NCBI GenBank assembly: GCA_963714145.1
Contig: OY970235.1
Span: 2,666,001 to 2,730,000, forward strand
DNA: 64,000 bases
Source: JBBWZH01 sp035544115
GTDB taxonomy: Bacteria; Actinomycetota; Actinomycetes; Mycobacteriales; CADCTP01
Direction of reading: 5' to 3'
Position numbers and translations under genes: made by a program. Shown here piece after piece: positions 42,946-50,937 of this stretch. A model generated the notes under the pieces. It was not told the DNA's origin, did not search any database, and worked only from the letters and a program-made list of their open reading frames with translations. Numbering within the stretch: the first letter of the stretch is position 1; the number at the start of each line of letters is the position of its first letter.

Positions 42946-44757
42946 TCAGCCCGCCACCGCGAGGCCGGCCGCCCGCACCCCCGGGCCCGGGGCGGTGGTC
43001 GGGGGGTCGGCCGGCCCGGCGGGTGCGGGCGGGTCCGTGGTCGGGTCGGGGGCGAAGAGCGCGCGGTAGTCCGGGTCGGTCCAGAGCTGCCGGTGCGGGC
43101 CGAACCCGCGCAGCCGGCCCGCCTCCAGCCAGACGACCAGGTCGGCGCGGGCCGCCGTGGTCACCCGGTGCGCGATGATCAGCCGGGTCCGGCCGCCGGC
43201 GTGCTCGGTGAGGGCGGCGCTGACCTGGGCCTCGGTGGCGGTGTCCAGGCTGGACGTGGCGTCGTCGAGGATGAGCAGGCTGCTGCCCTGCAGGAAGGCC
43301 CGGGCCAGCCCGAGCCGCTGCCGCTCGCCGCCGGACAGCGGCAACTGGTCCAGCGGGGTCTGGTAGCCGGCCGGCAGCCGGCTGACGAACCCGTCCGCGC
43401 TGGCCAGCCGGGCCGCCGCGCGGATCTCGGGCAGTCCCGCGTCCGGGCGCCCGTAGCCGATGCAGCCGGCGACGGTCCGGCCGAGCAGTTCGGGCTGCTC
43501 GAACGCGTACGCGACCCGGCGCCGCAACTCGGCCGGGTCGAGATCGGGCAGCGGCCGGCCGCCGAGCAGCACCGTGCCCTCGTCCGGGTCGATCAGCCGG
43601 CCGGCCAGCCGGGCCAGCGTGCTCTTGCCGGCCCCGGACCGGCCCACCACCGCCACCGACGCGCCGGCCGGCACCCGCAGGTCCAACCCGGCCAGCAGCG
43701 GCCGTCCGGCCCGGCTGGCGGTCACCGCGGCGAACCGCAGGGTGCCGTCCCCGGGCGACCGGTCGGTTCCGGCCGGCGGCACCGGCAGCGCGAGCACCTG
43801 GGCGAGCCGGCGCGCGCCGGCCTGCACCTGGGCCAGGCTGAGCGCCGCGGTGACCTGGTCGAGCAGGCCGCCGGCGAGCACCGCGTAGGAACCGGCCGCG
43901 ACGAACTCGCCGGCGCTGATCCGGCCGGCGGACAGCTCGAACCCGGCGGTGGCGAGCACCGCGATGCGGACCACCGGCGCCAGGATCCCGACCTGCCAGG
44001 ATGCCTGCCGCTGGGCGGCCCACTGGGCGCGGCCGGCCCGGTCCAGCTCGGGCAGCGGCGCCACCACCCGGGCGACCTCGCGGCCGGCGGTGCCGGCGGC
44101 CCGGATGGTCCGGGCGCCGGCCAGCGCGTCGGTGAGCCGGGCGGCGATCCGCGCCACCGTCGCGTCGTACTCCACGTACAGGTCGGACAGCCGGCGGAGC
44201 AGCACCCGGGTCAGCACGGCCACCGCCGGCAGGGCGACCAGGAACGCCACGGTCAGCCGCCAGTCGATCCGCCACAGGCAGACCAGCCCGCCGAGCGACA
44301 TGGCGAGCGGGGCCAGCGTGCCGAGCACCACCTGGGCCGCGCCGCCGGCCTGCGCGGTGTCCCCGACCAGGCGGCTGGTGAGGTCGCCGTCGGCGAACCG
44401 GTGTGGCGCGGCGCCGGCCGCCAGCACGTGCCGCACGAACAGGTGCTGCAGCCAGGCGGTGCTGCGCGCCATCGCGGCCGTCCCGGCCACCACCGAGAGC
44501 ACCGCGGCGACCGCGGACACCGCCAGGATCAGGCCCAGCGCGATCAGCCCGGCACCGCCGGGACGCCCGGCCAGCGCCGCGTCGATCGCGGCGGCGAGCG
44601 CGGCCGGCAGCAGCAGCGCCGTGGCGGTGCCGGCGACCTCCGCGACCACCTGCACGGCCAGCCAACCGGCCGACCGCCGGGCCGCGCCAGCCAGCAGGCC
44701 GGTCGGGGTGCCGGTCCGGTGCCGGTCCGCCCCGGCCAGTGGCCCGGTAGCTCCCAT
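42946..44757 (-). CDS. ABC transporter, fused permease-ATPase (first half-transporter)
   Basis: A 603-residue half-transporter: membrane domain about 20-310 (LLLPAALAAAIDAAL, LIALGLILAVSAVAAVLSVVAG), ATPase with Walker A GRSGAGKST, Q-loop AYAFEQPELLG, signature LSGGERQRLGLARAFL, Walker B LLILDDATSSLD and H-loop IIAHR. The C39 peptidase domain seen in class I/II lanthipeptide exporters is absent, consistent with leader removal by a separate protease. ATG 44757 has GAGGAGG upstream. Downstream of the precursor gene, separated by a strong hairpin. Confidence 0.87.
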   Translation of the reverse strand: MGATGPLAGADRHRTGTPTGLLAGAARRSAGWLAVQVVAEVAGTATALLLPAALAAAIDAALAGRPGGAGLIALGLILAVSAVAAVLSVVAGTAAMARSTAWLQHLFVRHVLAAGAAPHRFADGDLTSRLVGDTAQAGGAAQVVLGTLAPLAMSLGGLVCLWRIDWRLTVAFLVALPAVAVLTRVLLRRLSDLYVEYDATVARIAARLTDALAGARTIRAAGTAGREVARVVAPLPELDRAGRAQWAAQRQASWQVGILAPVVRIAVLATAGFELSAGRISAGEFVAAGSYAVLAGGLLDQVTAALSLAQVQAGARRLAQVLALPVPPAGTDRSPGDGTLRFAAVTASRAGRPLLAGLDLRVPAGASVAVVGRSGAGKSTLARLAGRLIDPDEGTVLLGGRPLPDLDPAELRRRVAYAFEQPELLGRTVAGCIGYGRPDAGLPEIRAAARLASADGFVSRLPAGYQTPLDQLPLSGGERQRLGLARAFLQGSSLLILDDATSSLDTATEAQVSAALTEHAGGRTRLIIAHRVTTAARADLVVWLEAGRLRGFGPHRQLWTDPDYRALFAPDPTTDPPAPAGPADPPTTAPGPGVRAAGLAVAG

Positions 44758-44851
44758 CGGTGCCTCCTCTGCGCGCTCTCTGCCGGCTACGGCGCTGTGC
44801 CGGGACGACGCTCGGGCCCGGACGACGGGATCGGGAGTGGTCTGGGGACCG

Positions 44852-44895
44852 GGTTGCGCCGCGGTCGGCCGGCGCCGGCCGACCGCGGTGCAACC
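44852..44895 (-). terminator. Strong hairpin between lanthipeptide precursor and transporter genes
   Basis: A near-perfect palindrome with 22-bp arms and one mismatch (left arm contains GCCGCGGTCGGCCGGC), 14 bases after the precursor stop. Placed like the partial terminators of many lanthipeptide operons, it would raise precursor mRNA relative to the transporter genes. Confidence 0.7.
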
Positions 44896-44908
44896 GCGGG
44901 CACAACAC

Positions 44909-45079
44909 CTACTGGCCGGGCGGGGTCGAGATCACGATCTGCGTCCGGCCGCAGGTCGGCGTGTTGCAGACGAGCCTGGTCTTGGTACCCGGGACGCAGA
45001 TCGGCACCGGCAGCAGGTCCAGACCTGACGCCTCGATCACCTCGGGCAGCCGCTGCAGGGCAGCGATGTCCAACTCCAT
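44909..45079 (-). CDS. Lanthipeptide precursor peptide (LanA)
   Basis: A 56-residue peptide between the protease and transporter genes. The leader contains LDIAALQRLPE (3-13), an amphipathic helix of the type recognised by class III/IV synthetases, and then EASGLDLLPVP. The core from Ile27/Cys28 has Cys28, Cys38 and Cys43 with dehydratable Thr32, Thr34, Thr40, Thr42, Thr46, Ser51 and Thr52, and ends STPPGQ. The Pro24-Val-Pro26 stretch suits cleavage by the neighbouring prolyl-oligopeptidase-type enzyme. A near-perfect ribosome-binding site (AGGAGGTGA) precedes ATG 45079 and overlaps the stop of the protease gene. No labionin-type Ser-x-x-Ser motif. The product is not one I recognise. Confidence 0.87.
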   Translation of the reverse strand: MELDIAALQRLPEVIEASGLDLLPVPICVPGTKTRLVCNTPTCGRTQIVISTPPGQ

Positions 45080-45085
45080 GACGTG

Positions 45086-47380
45086 TCACCTCCTCTCCGG
45101 ACTCGATGGGGCGTTCCCCCGGCGCGGCCGACACCGGAAGGGGGTCAGATCGCCGGTCCGCAGGAACCGCACGACCGCCGCCTCCAGCGGGGTCGGCACG
45201 TCCTGCGGCCTCGGCTCGGTTAGCCGGGCCAGCTGGCCCGGCGTGGCCGGCTGATCGAGCGGAGCCGGCTCGTCCGGCCGGGCCCGCTGGCCCGGCTGGT
45301 CGAGCGGCGCCAACTCGTCTGGCCGGGCCGGCGGCGGGGCTGGCTCAGCGTCGGGCAGCAGCGCGAAGTGGCCGGCGCCCGGTACCTCGACGTAACCGAA
45401 GTCGCTGCCCTCCACCCGGCCGGCGGCACGCAGCCGGCCGCGCAGCGCGCGGGACTGCGCCACCGGCACGACGTCGTCGCACTCGCCGTGGATCAGCAGC
45501 AGCGGCACCCGGATCCGCGGGCCGAGGTCGAGCAGGTCCGGATCGGTGCCGGCCGGCCCGCGCCCGCCGAGCCGGTCCAGCAGGGCGCGGACGGCCGGCG
45601 TGGCCTGCCGGTACAGCCGCCGGGTGGACAGGAACGGCGCCGTCGCCACGCACCGGGACCACAGCCCCGGCGCCGTGCTGGCCGCCAGCAGCGCCAGGAA
45701 GGCGCCGTAGCTGCCGCCGAACACGGCGGGCCGGGCGGCACCGGGCGGCCGCCCGGCGACCAGCGCCTCGGCCAGCCACAGCACGTCGGCCAGGTCCGGC
45801 CCGCCCCAGCGGCCCCGGATGGCGTCGGCGAACGCCGGTCCGTAGCCGCTGCTGCCGCGCGGGTTCGGCGCGACGACCGCGATCCCGGCGCCGGCGATCG
45901 CCTGCAGCAGCGGTTGGAAGTCCAGCTCCCAGGCGCTGTCCGGGCCGCCGTGCAGCAGCACCGCCAGGTCCGCCGCGGTGCGCCAGTCGCCGTAGACGAC
46001 GGCCTCGATCAGACCGTCCCCGGCCGGGAAGACCTCGACCGCGGCCGGTAACCAGCCCGCCCCGGGGCCGCCGCCCGCAGCGCCGCCCCGGCCACCCGAG
46101 CCGCGGCCTGACCCCCAGCCACCCGCTGCGTCATCGACCGGTGTGTCGCCGGCACCGGCAGCCGGGCCCTCCCCGGCCGGCTCCCGGTCCGGGTCCCAGC
46201 CGGCCGGGTCGCGGGCTGGATACCCGCCGGCAGTGGCGCAGCCGGCCAGCTGCCAGCGGGCCGGCGCGGTGCTGGACAGCATGGCCAGGCCGCTGGGGCA
46301 GGTGGGCGAGCCGTACGGGAAGCGCAGGCCGGCGGCGCCCCAGGCGCCGGCGGCGCCGATCGTGCCGGCCGGCACGGCCAGCTCGCTGAGGCTGTCGGTG
46401 CCGGCGTCGTGCACCAGCAGCCGGCACCGGGCGCCGCGGCGGACCCGCAGGGCGACCCGTCGGCCGGCGGGGTCGAAGGCGAGCGGCAGCACCGCACCGT
46501 CGACCGCGTCCAGCGCCGCGGCCTGGTGCCGGGGCGTGCCGTCCGGCCCGGCGTAGACCAGCCGCGCCGGGCCATCCGGCCGGCACAGCAGCAGCAGGCC
46601 GGACGCCGGGCTGGCCAGCAGCAGCTGCGCGCCCGGCGCCGGCAGCCGGTGCACCGTGCCGGCGGCGAGATCCAGGACGACCACGCGGCCGTCGTCCGCC
46701 CGGTTGGTGGCCAGCAGCCGGCCGGCCAGATCCAGCCACCCGCCCGAGCGCAGTGGCCAGCCGACCCGGGTCAGCGGCGCGAGCCGGCCGGTGCGCGGCT
46801 CGACCCGGGACAGCGTGGTGCTGCCATCGGCCCCGGTGCCGGCCGCGATCACCGGTGCCGCCGGGCCGGCCGGCGGCAGCAGCCGGAACTCCGGGCTGGC
46901 CGGGCTGGCCAGCCGGCGCTGCCGCACCACACCGTCCACTTCGGACAGCAGGGCCAGCTCGTGCGCGCCGGGTCGCTGCCGGGCCACCAGCACCCGGCCC
47001 GGCCCCAGCGGGACCAGTTGACTGCCCACCGTCTCCGGCTCGCCCACCGGCAGCCGGACCGCCCGGGCCCGCCCGCCGGTGAAGGTCCACGACTCGACCA
47101 CGAGCGCACCGGACGCCGGGTCCAGGGCGAGGCAGGCGGCGTACCGGCCGTCGGCACTGAAGCTGTGGTTCATCCGCACCCGCGGCACGCCCGGCTCGCC
47201 CCCGATCGGCCGCACCGGCCCGGCCGGCGGGGCGGGTTCGGCCACCGCGAGCGGCCCGGTCACCGGGCGCGCGCCGACTGCCGGAACGGGCCCGGTCAAC
47301 GGGACGACCTCAGCAGGCGGGACGGGCCCGGCCGGCGGCACCGGGCCGGTCGGCAGGGTGGTGCTGGCCCGGCCGGTCAT
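45086..47380 (-). CDS. S9-family prolyl oligopeptidase-type serine peptidase
   Basis: A 764-residue protein. A Pro/Gly/Val-rich N-terminal 65 residues is followed by a beta-propeller (about 70-430), a low-complexity Gly/Ala/Asp linker, and an alpha/beta hydrolase domain. That domain has LLHGGPDSAWE, NPRGSSGYG, nucleophile GGSYGAFLALLAA, Asp in IHGECDDVVPV and His in GAGHFALL. A second Pro/Asp-rich repeat (RPDELAPLDQP) precedes the C-terminus. No signal peptide. POP-type proteases remove leaders in class III systems, so this is the likely leader peptidase. ATG 47380 overlaps the synthetase stop (ATGA). Confidence 0.85.
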   Translation of the reverse strand: MTGRASTTLPTGPVPPAGPVPPAEVVPLTGPVPAVGARPVTGPLAVAEPAPPAGPVRPIGGEPGVPRVRMNHSFSADGRYAACLALDPASGALVVESWTFTGGRARAVRLPVGEPETVGSQLVPLGPGRVLVARQRPGAHELALLSEVDGVVRQRRLASPASPEFRLLPPAGPAAPVIAAGTGADGSTTLSRVEPRTGRLAPLTRVGWPLRSGGWLDLAGRLLATNRADDGRVVVLDLAAGTVHRLPAPGAQLLLASPASGLLLLCRPDGPARLVYAGPDGTPRHQAAALDAVDGAVLPLAFDPAGRRVALRVRRGARCRLLVHDAGTDSLSELAVPAGTIGAAGAWGAAGLRFPYGSPTCPSGLAMLSSTAPARWQLAGCATAGGYPARDPAGWDPDREPAGEGPAAGAGDTPVDDAAGGWGSGRGSGGRGGAAGGGPGAGWLPAAVEVFPAGDGLIEAVVYGDWRTAADLAVLLHGGPDSAWELDFQPLLQAIAGAGIAVVAPNPRGSSGYGPAFADAIRGRWGGPDLADVLWLAEALVAGRPPGAARPAVFGGSYGAFLALLAASTAPGLWSRCVATAPFLSTRRLYRQATPAVRALLDRLGGRGPAGTDPDLLDLGPRIRVPLLLIHGECDDVVPVAQSRALRGRLRAAGRVEGSDFGYVEVPGAGHFALLPDAEPAPPPARPDELAPLDQPGQRARPDEPAPLDQPATPGQLARLTEPRPQDVPTPLEAAVVRFLRTGDLTPFRCRPRRGNAPSSPERR

Positions 47381-50259
47381 CGCGCACCGGTCCGGCACTC
47401 GGCCAGCAGCCCGACCCGGCGGCCCGGCGCCGCCGGCGGGTCGACCAGCCAGGGCCGGGGACCGCCGTGCCGCAGCCGCAGCAGGAAATCCAGGGCGCCG
47501 GCCAGGCCGGTGTTGTAGCCGGCGTGCACGCCCGACCGGTCTTCGCCCGGCACGACCAGCCGGCCGTCCCGCTCGACCGCGTACGCGTGCAGGCAGCCGG
47601 CCAGCTCGGCGGCCCACCAGTGGTAGCGCGGCTGGTCCAGCGCCTGGGCCAGGTCCAGCAGGAACTGGCCGTCGCCGGCCAGCCCGTGGCAGGCGACCGG
47701 GCTGACCTGCCAGCGCAGCGCGCGGACGGCGACCGCGGCGGCCTCGGCCAGCTCCCGGTGGGCCGGGTCGCCGGTGTACCGCCAGAGCCGCAGCAGGAAG
47801 GTGCCGATCCCGGAGGAGCCGCTGCACCAGTGCGGCATCCGGATCGGCCGGCCCGGGTCCGCCTCCTCGCCGACCGGCCACCACGCCGCGTCGCCGGGCC
47901 GGTGCGCGACCCGCTGCAGGGTCGCACCGGCGGCGCACGCCAGCTCCAGGTACCGGGCCTCGCCGGTGGCCTGCCCCGCGGCCAGCAGGAACGTGCCGAT
48001 GCCGGCCACCCCGTGGGCGAACCCGTAGTGGGTCAGCCCGGCCAGCGTCGAGTCGAAGTCGGCCGGGACCGGCCAGCAGACCTCGCCGGACCGGTGCTGG
48101 ACCGCGGCGACGAGCTGGTCGGCGCAGTCCCGGACCAACCGGGCCAGCCGCTCGTCGCCGGTGGCCGTCCACAGCGCCAGGCCGGCCAGGCCGGCGCCGG
48201 CGGTGCCGTGGCACACGTCCGGGTTCGGCCACCGGGCCGGCAGCCGGCTGGTCAGCTCGACCGCCCGCGCGGCCATCCGCTCGTCGCCGAGCAGCCGGGC
48301 CGCCTCGAACAGCGCCCAGCCGGCGCCGGACCGGCCGAAGTAGAGGCCGGGCAGCAGGCGCGGCTCGACCGGCAGCCGCCGGTCCAGCCAACCGGCGGCG
48401 GCCTCGACGCCGGCGAACAAGCCGCCGGCGAACAGCCCGCCGGTCCCGGCCCGCGGCGGCAGGGTGGCGGCGCGGGTCAGCACGGCCAGCGTCCCGGCGG
48501 CCCCGTACTGCACGTTGCACGGGTCGCTGTCGGTGTCGGTCGGGGCGGCCGCCCACAGCCGCTCGGCGTGGTCGGGTCGCATCGTCGCGAGCAGGTACGC
48601 CACCCCGTCGCCGATCAGCCGATCCTGCTCGGCCGGCGCCAGCCGATCCCCCCGCCCGGCGGCCGCGGGGGCGCCCGCCGGGGTGACCGGGCGGGCCAGC
48701 GCCCGCAGGAACGCCGCGGCGCGGGCGGCGGTCCAGCGCGCGGCCGGCGCCGCCCGGCAGAGGCCGAGGACGAGCGGTGCCACCGCCCGCATGGTGGGGC
48801 TGCCGACCGCGACCAGCCGGACCAGGCGGGCCACCCGGTCCGGGTCTGGCCCGGCGGGCGTGCCCGGCTCGGTCCCGCAGGCCAGGTAGAACACCAGGCA
48901 GCCGAGCGCGTACAGGTCGCCGGCCGGTCCGGTGGCCGGCGCGAGGAAGCCGGCCGACCACTGCTCCGGCGCGATGAAGCCGGGCGTGCCGACCCGGGCG
49001 ACCCGGTCCCCCGGCCGGGCCGCGTGCTCCAGGTCGACCAGCCGCAGCGCCCGGTCCGGGCCGACCAGCACGTTGCCGGGGCTGAGGTCGCGCAGCACCA
49101 GGCCGGCCGCGTGCACGGCGCCGAGCAGGTCCAGCGTCCGGCCGGCCAGCTCCGCCACCTCGGCGACCGGCAGCGCGGCCACCGGCCCACCGGACGCGTC
49201 CAGCTCGCGGTGGATCCGGTCGTACACCCAGGCGCGCAGCGGGACTCCCGGGACCTCCTCCTCAGCCAGGAACAGGTCGCCCTGCTGGCTGAACAGCCGG
49301 ACCGGCCGCGGCGCGATCCCGGCCGGCGCGAGCAGCTCCAGCACCGCTGCCTCGTGCCGCAGCAGGTCCCGCGCGTCCGTTCCGTCCAGCAGCGCGGCGG
49401 CGTGCGCCCGGGCCTGCTTGATCACCACCTCGGCGCCGCCGCACCGGTCGGTGGCCCGGAAGACGCCACCCCGGTTGCCGTGCTGGATCGCCGCCCGCAC
49501 CTCGAACCGGTCGTCCAGCAGCACCGGGCCGGGCACCGTGGCGGCGTCGCCAGGGCCGGACGGCTCCGGCAGCGGGCTCCGCGCCCAGGCTGGCGGGGCG
49601 AACCAGGGCAGCCGCTGGTCGGCGACCAGCTCGCCGTCCGGCGCGCGCAGCCGGGCCTGGTAGCTGCCGTCGTTCCCGAGCAGGGTCACGCCGGTGAAGA
49701 CGCCGTACCGGTAGTGCACCAGGCTGCCGGGCCGGTAGCGCCGGTCGGACAGCACCGCCGGGCCGGGCAGGTTCTCGGTGGCCCGGTGCAGCTCCGCGGC
49801 CAGCAGCCGGAACTGGTCGTCGTCGTCCGGGTAGGCGGTGACGAACTTGCCGGACCCGCCGCGGTCCTGATCCGGCGCGCCGAGCTGGTAGACCGCGATC
49901 AGGCTGGCGGCGAACTTGAACGCGCACCGGGCGCGGACCAGGACGTCGGCCACCCGGGCCAGCACCAGCGGGGCCGACACCGGCGTGGCCGACACGTGCA
50001 ACTTCCAGCCCTGTTCCCGGGGCCGGTAGCCGGGCGGTTCGGCGGTGCGCCAGACGCCGGCGGCGGCGCCCAGCTGCCAGCCGCCGCCGTGCCGGCGGAC
50101 GGCCGCGGTCACCAGGTCGACCAGCAGCACCGCGTCCGCCTCGGCCAGGTCGTCCACCTCGGCCACCGCGGCTACCTCGGCCACCGCGGCTGCCGCGGCT
50201 GCCGCGGCGAAACCGTCCGCTCCGGTGGACCGCGGATCCGCGCTGGCTGGTACCTGCAC
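47377..50259 (-). CDS. Class IV-type lanthipeptide synthetase (LanL-like)
   Basis: A 960-residue three-domain enzyme. The N-terminal phospho-Ser/Thr lyase region (about 60-245) shows WKLHVSATPVSAPLVL, FKFAASL, GGSGKFVTAYP and SDRRYRPGSLVHYRYG. The kinase (about 250-520) has Lys281, Glu303, LRDLSPGN (Asp391) and VDLEH (Asp409). The LanC-like cyclase (about 575-960) has AHGVAGIG (His749) and the zinc ligands Cys812 (WCSGSSG), Cys857 and His858 (CHGLAG). Retained zinc ligands indicate class IV rather than class III. GTG 50259 has GGGAGG five bases upstream; an N-terminal extension to 50439 is unlikely. First gene of the operon with protease, precursor and exporter. Confidence 0.88.
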   Translation of the reverse strand: MQVPASADPRSTGADGFAAAAAAAAVAEVAAVAEVDDLAEADAVLLVDLVTAAVRRHGGGWQLGAAAGVWRTAEPPGYRPREQGWKLHVSATPVSAPLVLARVADVLVRARCAFKFAASLIAVYQLGAPDQDRGGSGKFVTAYPDDDDQFRLLAAELHRATENLPGPAVLSDRRYRPGSLVHYRYGVFTGVTLLGNDGSYQARLRAPDGELVADQRLPWFAPPAWARSPLPEPSGPGDAATVPGPVLLDDRFEVRAAIQHGNRGGVFRATDRCGGAEVVIKQARAHAAALLDGTDARDLLRHEAAVLELLAPAGIAPRPVRLFSQQGDLFLAEEEVPGVPLRAWVYDRIHRELDASGGPVAALPVAEVAELAGRTLDLLGAVHAAGLVLRDLSPGNVLVGPDRALRLVDLEHAARPGDRVARVGTPGFIAPEQWSAGFLAPATGPAGDLYALGCLVFYLACGTEPGTPAGPDPDRVARLVRLVAVGSPTMRAVAPLVLGLCRAAPAARWTAARAAAFLRALARPVTPAGAPAAAGRGDRLAPAEQDRLIGDGVAYLLATMRPDHAERLWAAAPTDTDSDPCNVQYGAAGTLAVLTRAATLPPRAGTGGLFAGGLFAGVEAAAGWLDRRLPVEPRLLPGLYFGRSGAGWALFEAARLLGDERMAARAVELTSRLPARWPNPDVCHGTAGAGLAGLALWTATGDERLARLVRDCADQLVAAVQHRSGEVCWPVPADFDSTLAGLTHYGFAHGVAGIGTFLLAAGQATGEARYLELACAAGATLQRVAHRPGDAAWWPVGEEADPGRPIRMPHWCSGSSGIGTFLLRLWRYTGDPAHRELAEAAAVAVRALRWQVSPVACHGLAGDGQFLLDLAQALDQPRYHWWAAELAGCLHAYAVERDGRLVVPGEDRSGVHAGYNTGLAGALDFLLRLRHGGPRPWLVDPPAAPGRRVGLLAECRTGAR

Positions 50260-50673
50260 CGCTGCCCTCCCCGGCTCGTCCCCGTACAGGCCGAAACGGT
50301 AGGAAGCGAGGGCACCGCCGGCGGCCGAGCGGACGTGTACCGCGGCACGTCCCGGCCGTTGCCGCTGCCGCCCCGTCCCACCTGCCCGTTCGGGCAGCGG
50401 GCCGGCAGCTGCCGGGGCGCCGGCCGGCAGGACAGGCAACCGGACGGCAGTTCGGCCCCGGCCGCCGGCACCCGGTTCGGACCCGCCGGGCGGCTACCTG
50501 GACCTCGGTCCGGCGGCCGGCCCGGCGGGGTCGGGCCGGCCGGTTCGGCCGGGTCGGGCCGGCCGGGTCGGGCCGGCGCCGTCCAAGAGCGTCCAAGATT
50601 CCCGATCCCGCGGACGCCGCCGCTCATGGTTGTCGTGACGAGGTCGGCGAGCACGACGAGGGTGAGAGAGCAG
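50260..50673. other. Divergent control region of the lanthipeptide operon
   Basis: About 410 bases without a supported gene. It holds three copies of GGGTCGGGCCGGCC (50528-50577, third shortened) and a 10-bp direct repeat CGTCCAAGAG / CGTCCAAGAT (50580-50599). Tandem repeats of this size are the kind of site bound by AfsR/SARP-type activators, two of which flank the cluster; that link is a guess. Confidence 0.5.
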
Positions 50674-50910
50674 ATGTCAACACTGTCGAAGTTCCAGTCC
50701 CGATCGGCCCGTGACCGGGTGCCGGCCACCGGCGCCGGCGACCCTGAGCTCGTCGCCGGGGGCCGGCCAGCCCCGGTCTGTGCGGCCCACGCCTGCGGCG
50801 GCGCCGGCCCGGCCGATCCCGGTCCACAGTGCTGGTCCGGGATGTTCGCCGCCGCCGGCGCACCGTGCGGCCCGCCCGCCACCTGGTCGGTCGGGCAGGC
50901 CGCCGCGTGA
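50674..50910 (+). CDS. Small Cys-containing peptide, possible second RiPP precursor
   Basis: A 78-residue ORF from ATG 50674, preceded by GAGGGTGAGAGAG. The N-terminal half is charged (STLSKFQSRSARDR) and leads to ELVAGG (25-30), a double-glycine-like junction. The C-terminal half has Cys36, Cys41, Cys53 and Cys65, two Trp, and Gly/Pro/Ala-rich sequence, with Ser55, Thr70 and Ser72 the only hydroxy residues near the end. No family is recognised. It is divergent from the LanL operon and directly adjacent to it. Composition alone could produce such an ORF in this GC-rich DNA, so it remains a candidate. Confidence 0.45.
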   Translation: MSTLSKFQSRSARDRVPATGAGDPELVAGGRPAPVCAAHACGGAGPADPGPQCWSGMFAAAGAPCGPPATWSVGQAAA

Positions 50911-50937
50911 CCGGGCCGACCTGACCGGGCCGGGCTC

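Noticed and set aside
41175..44757. Stand-alone multidrug exporter unrelated to the lanthipeptide genes
   Set aside because: The two subunits follow the precursor on the same strand without an intervening promoter-like region, and export fits the cluster.
44909..45079. Labionin-forming class III precursor
   Set aside because: There is no Ser-x-x-Ser-x(n)-Cys pattern in the core, and the synthetase keeps cyclase zinc ligands.
50172..50882. 236-codon minus-strand frame upstream of the LanL gene
   Set aside because: It overlaps the LanL start region in another frame and shows only low-complexity Pro/Gly/Arg sequence without a start context.
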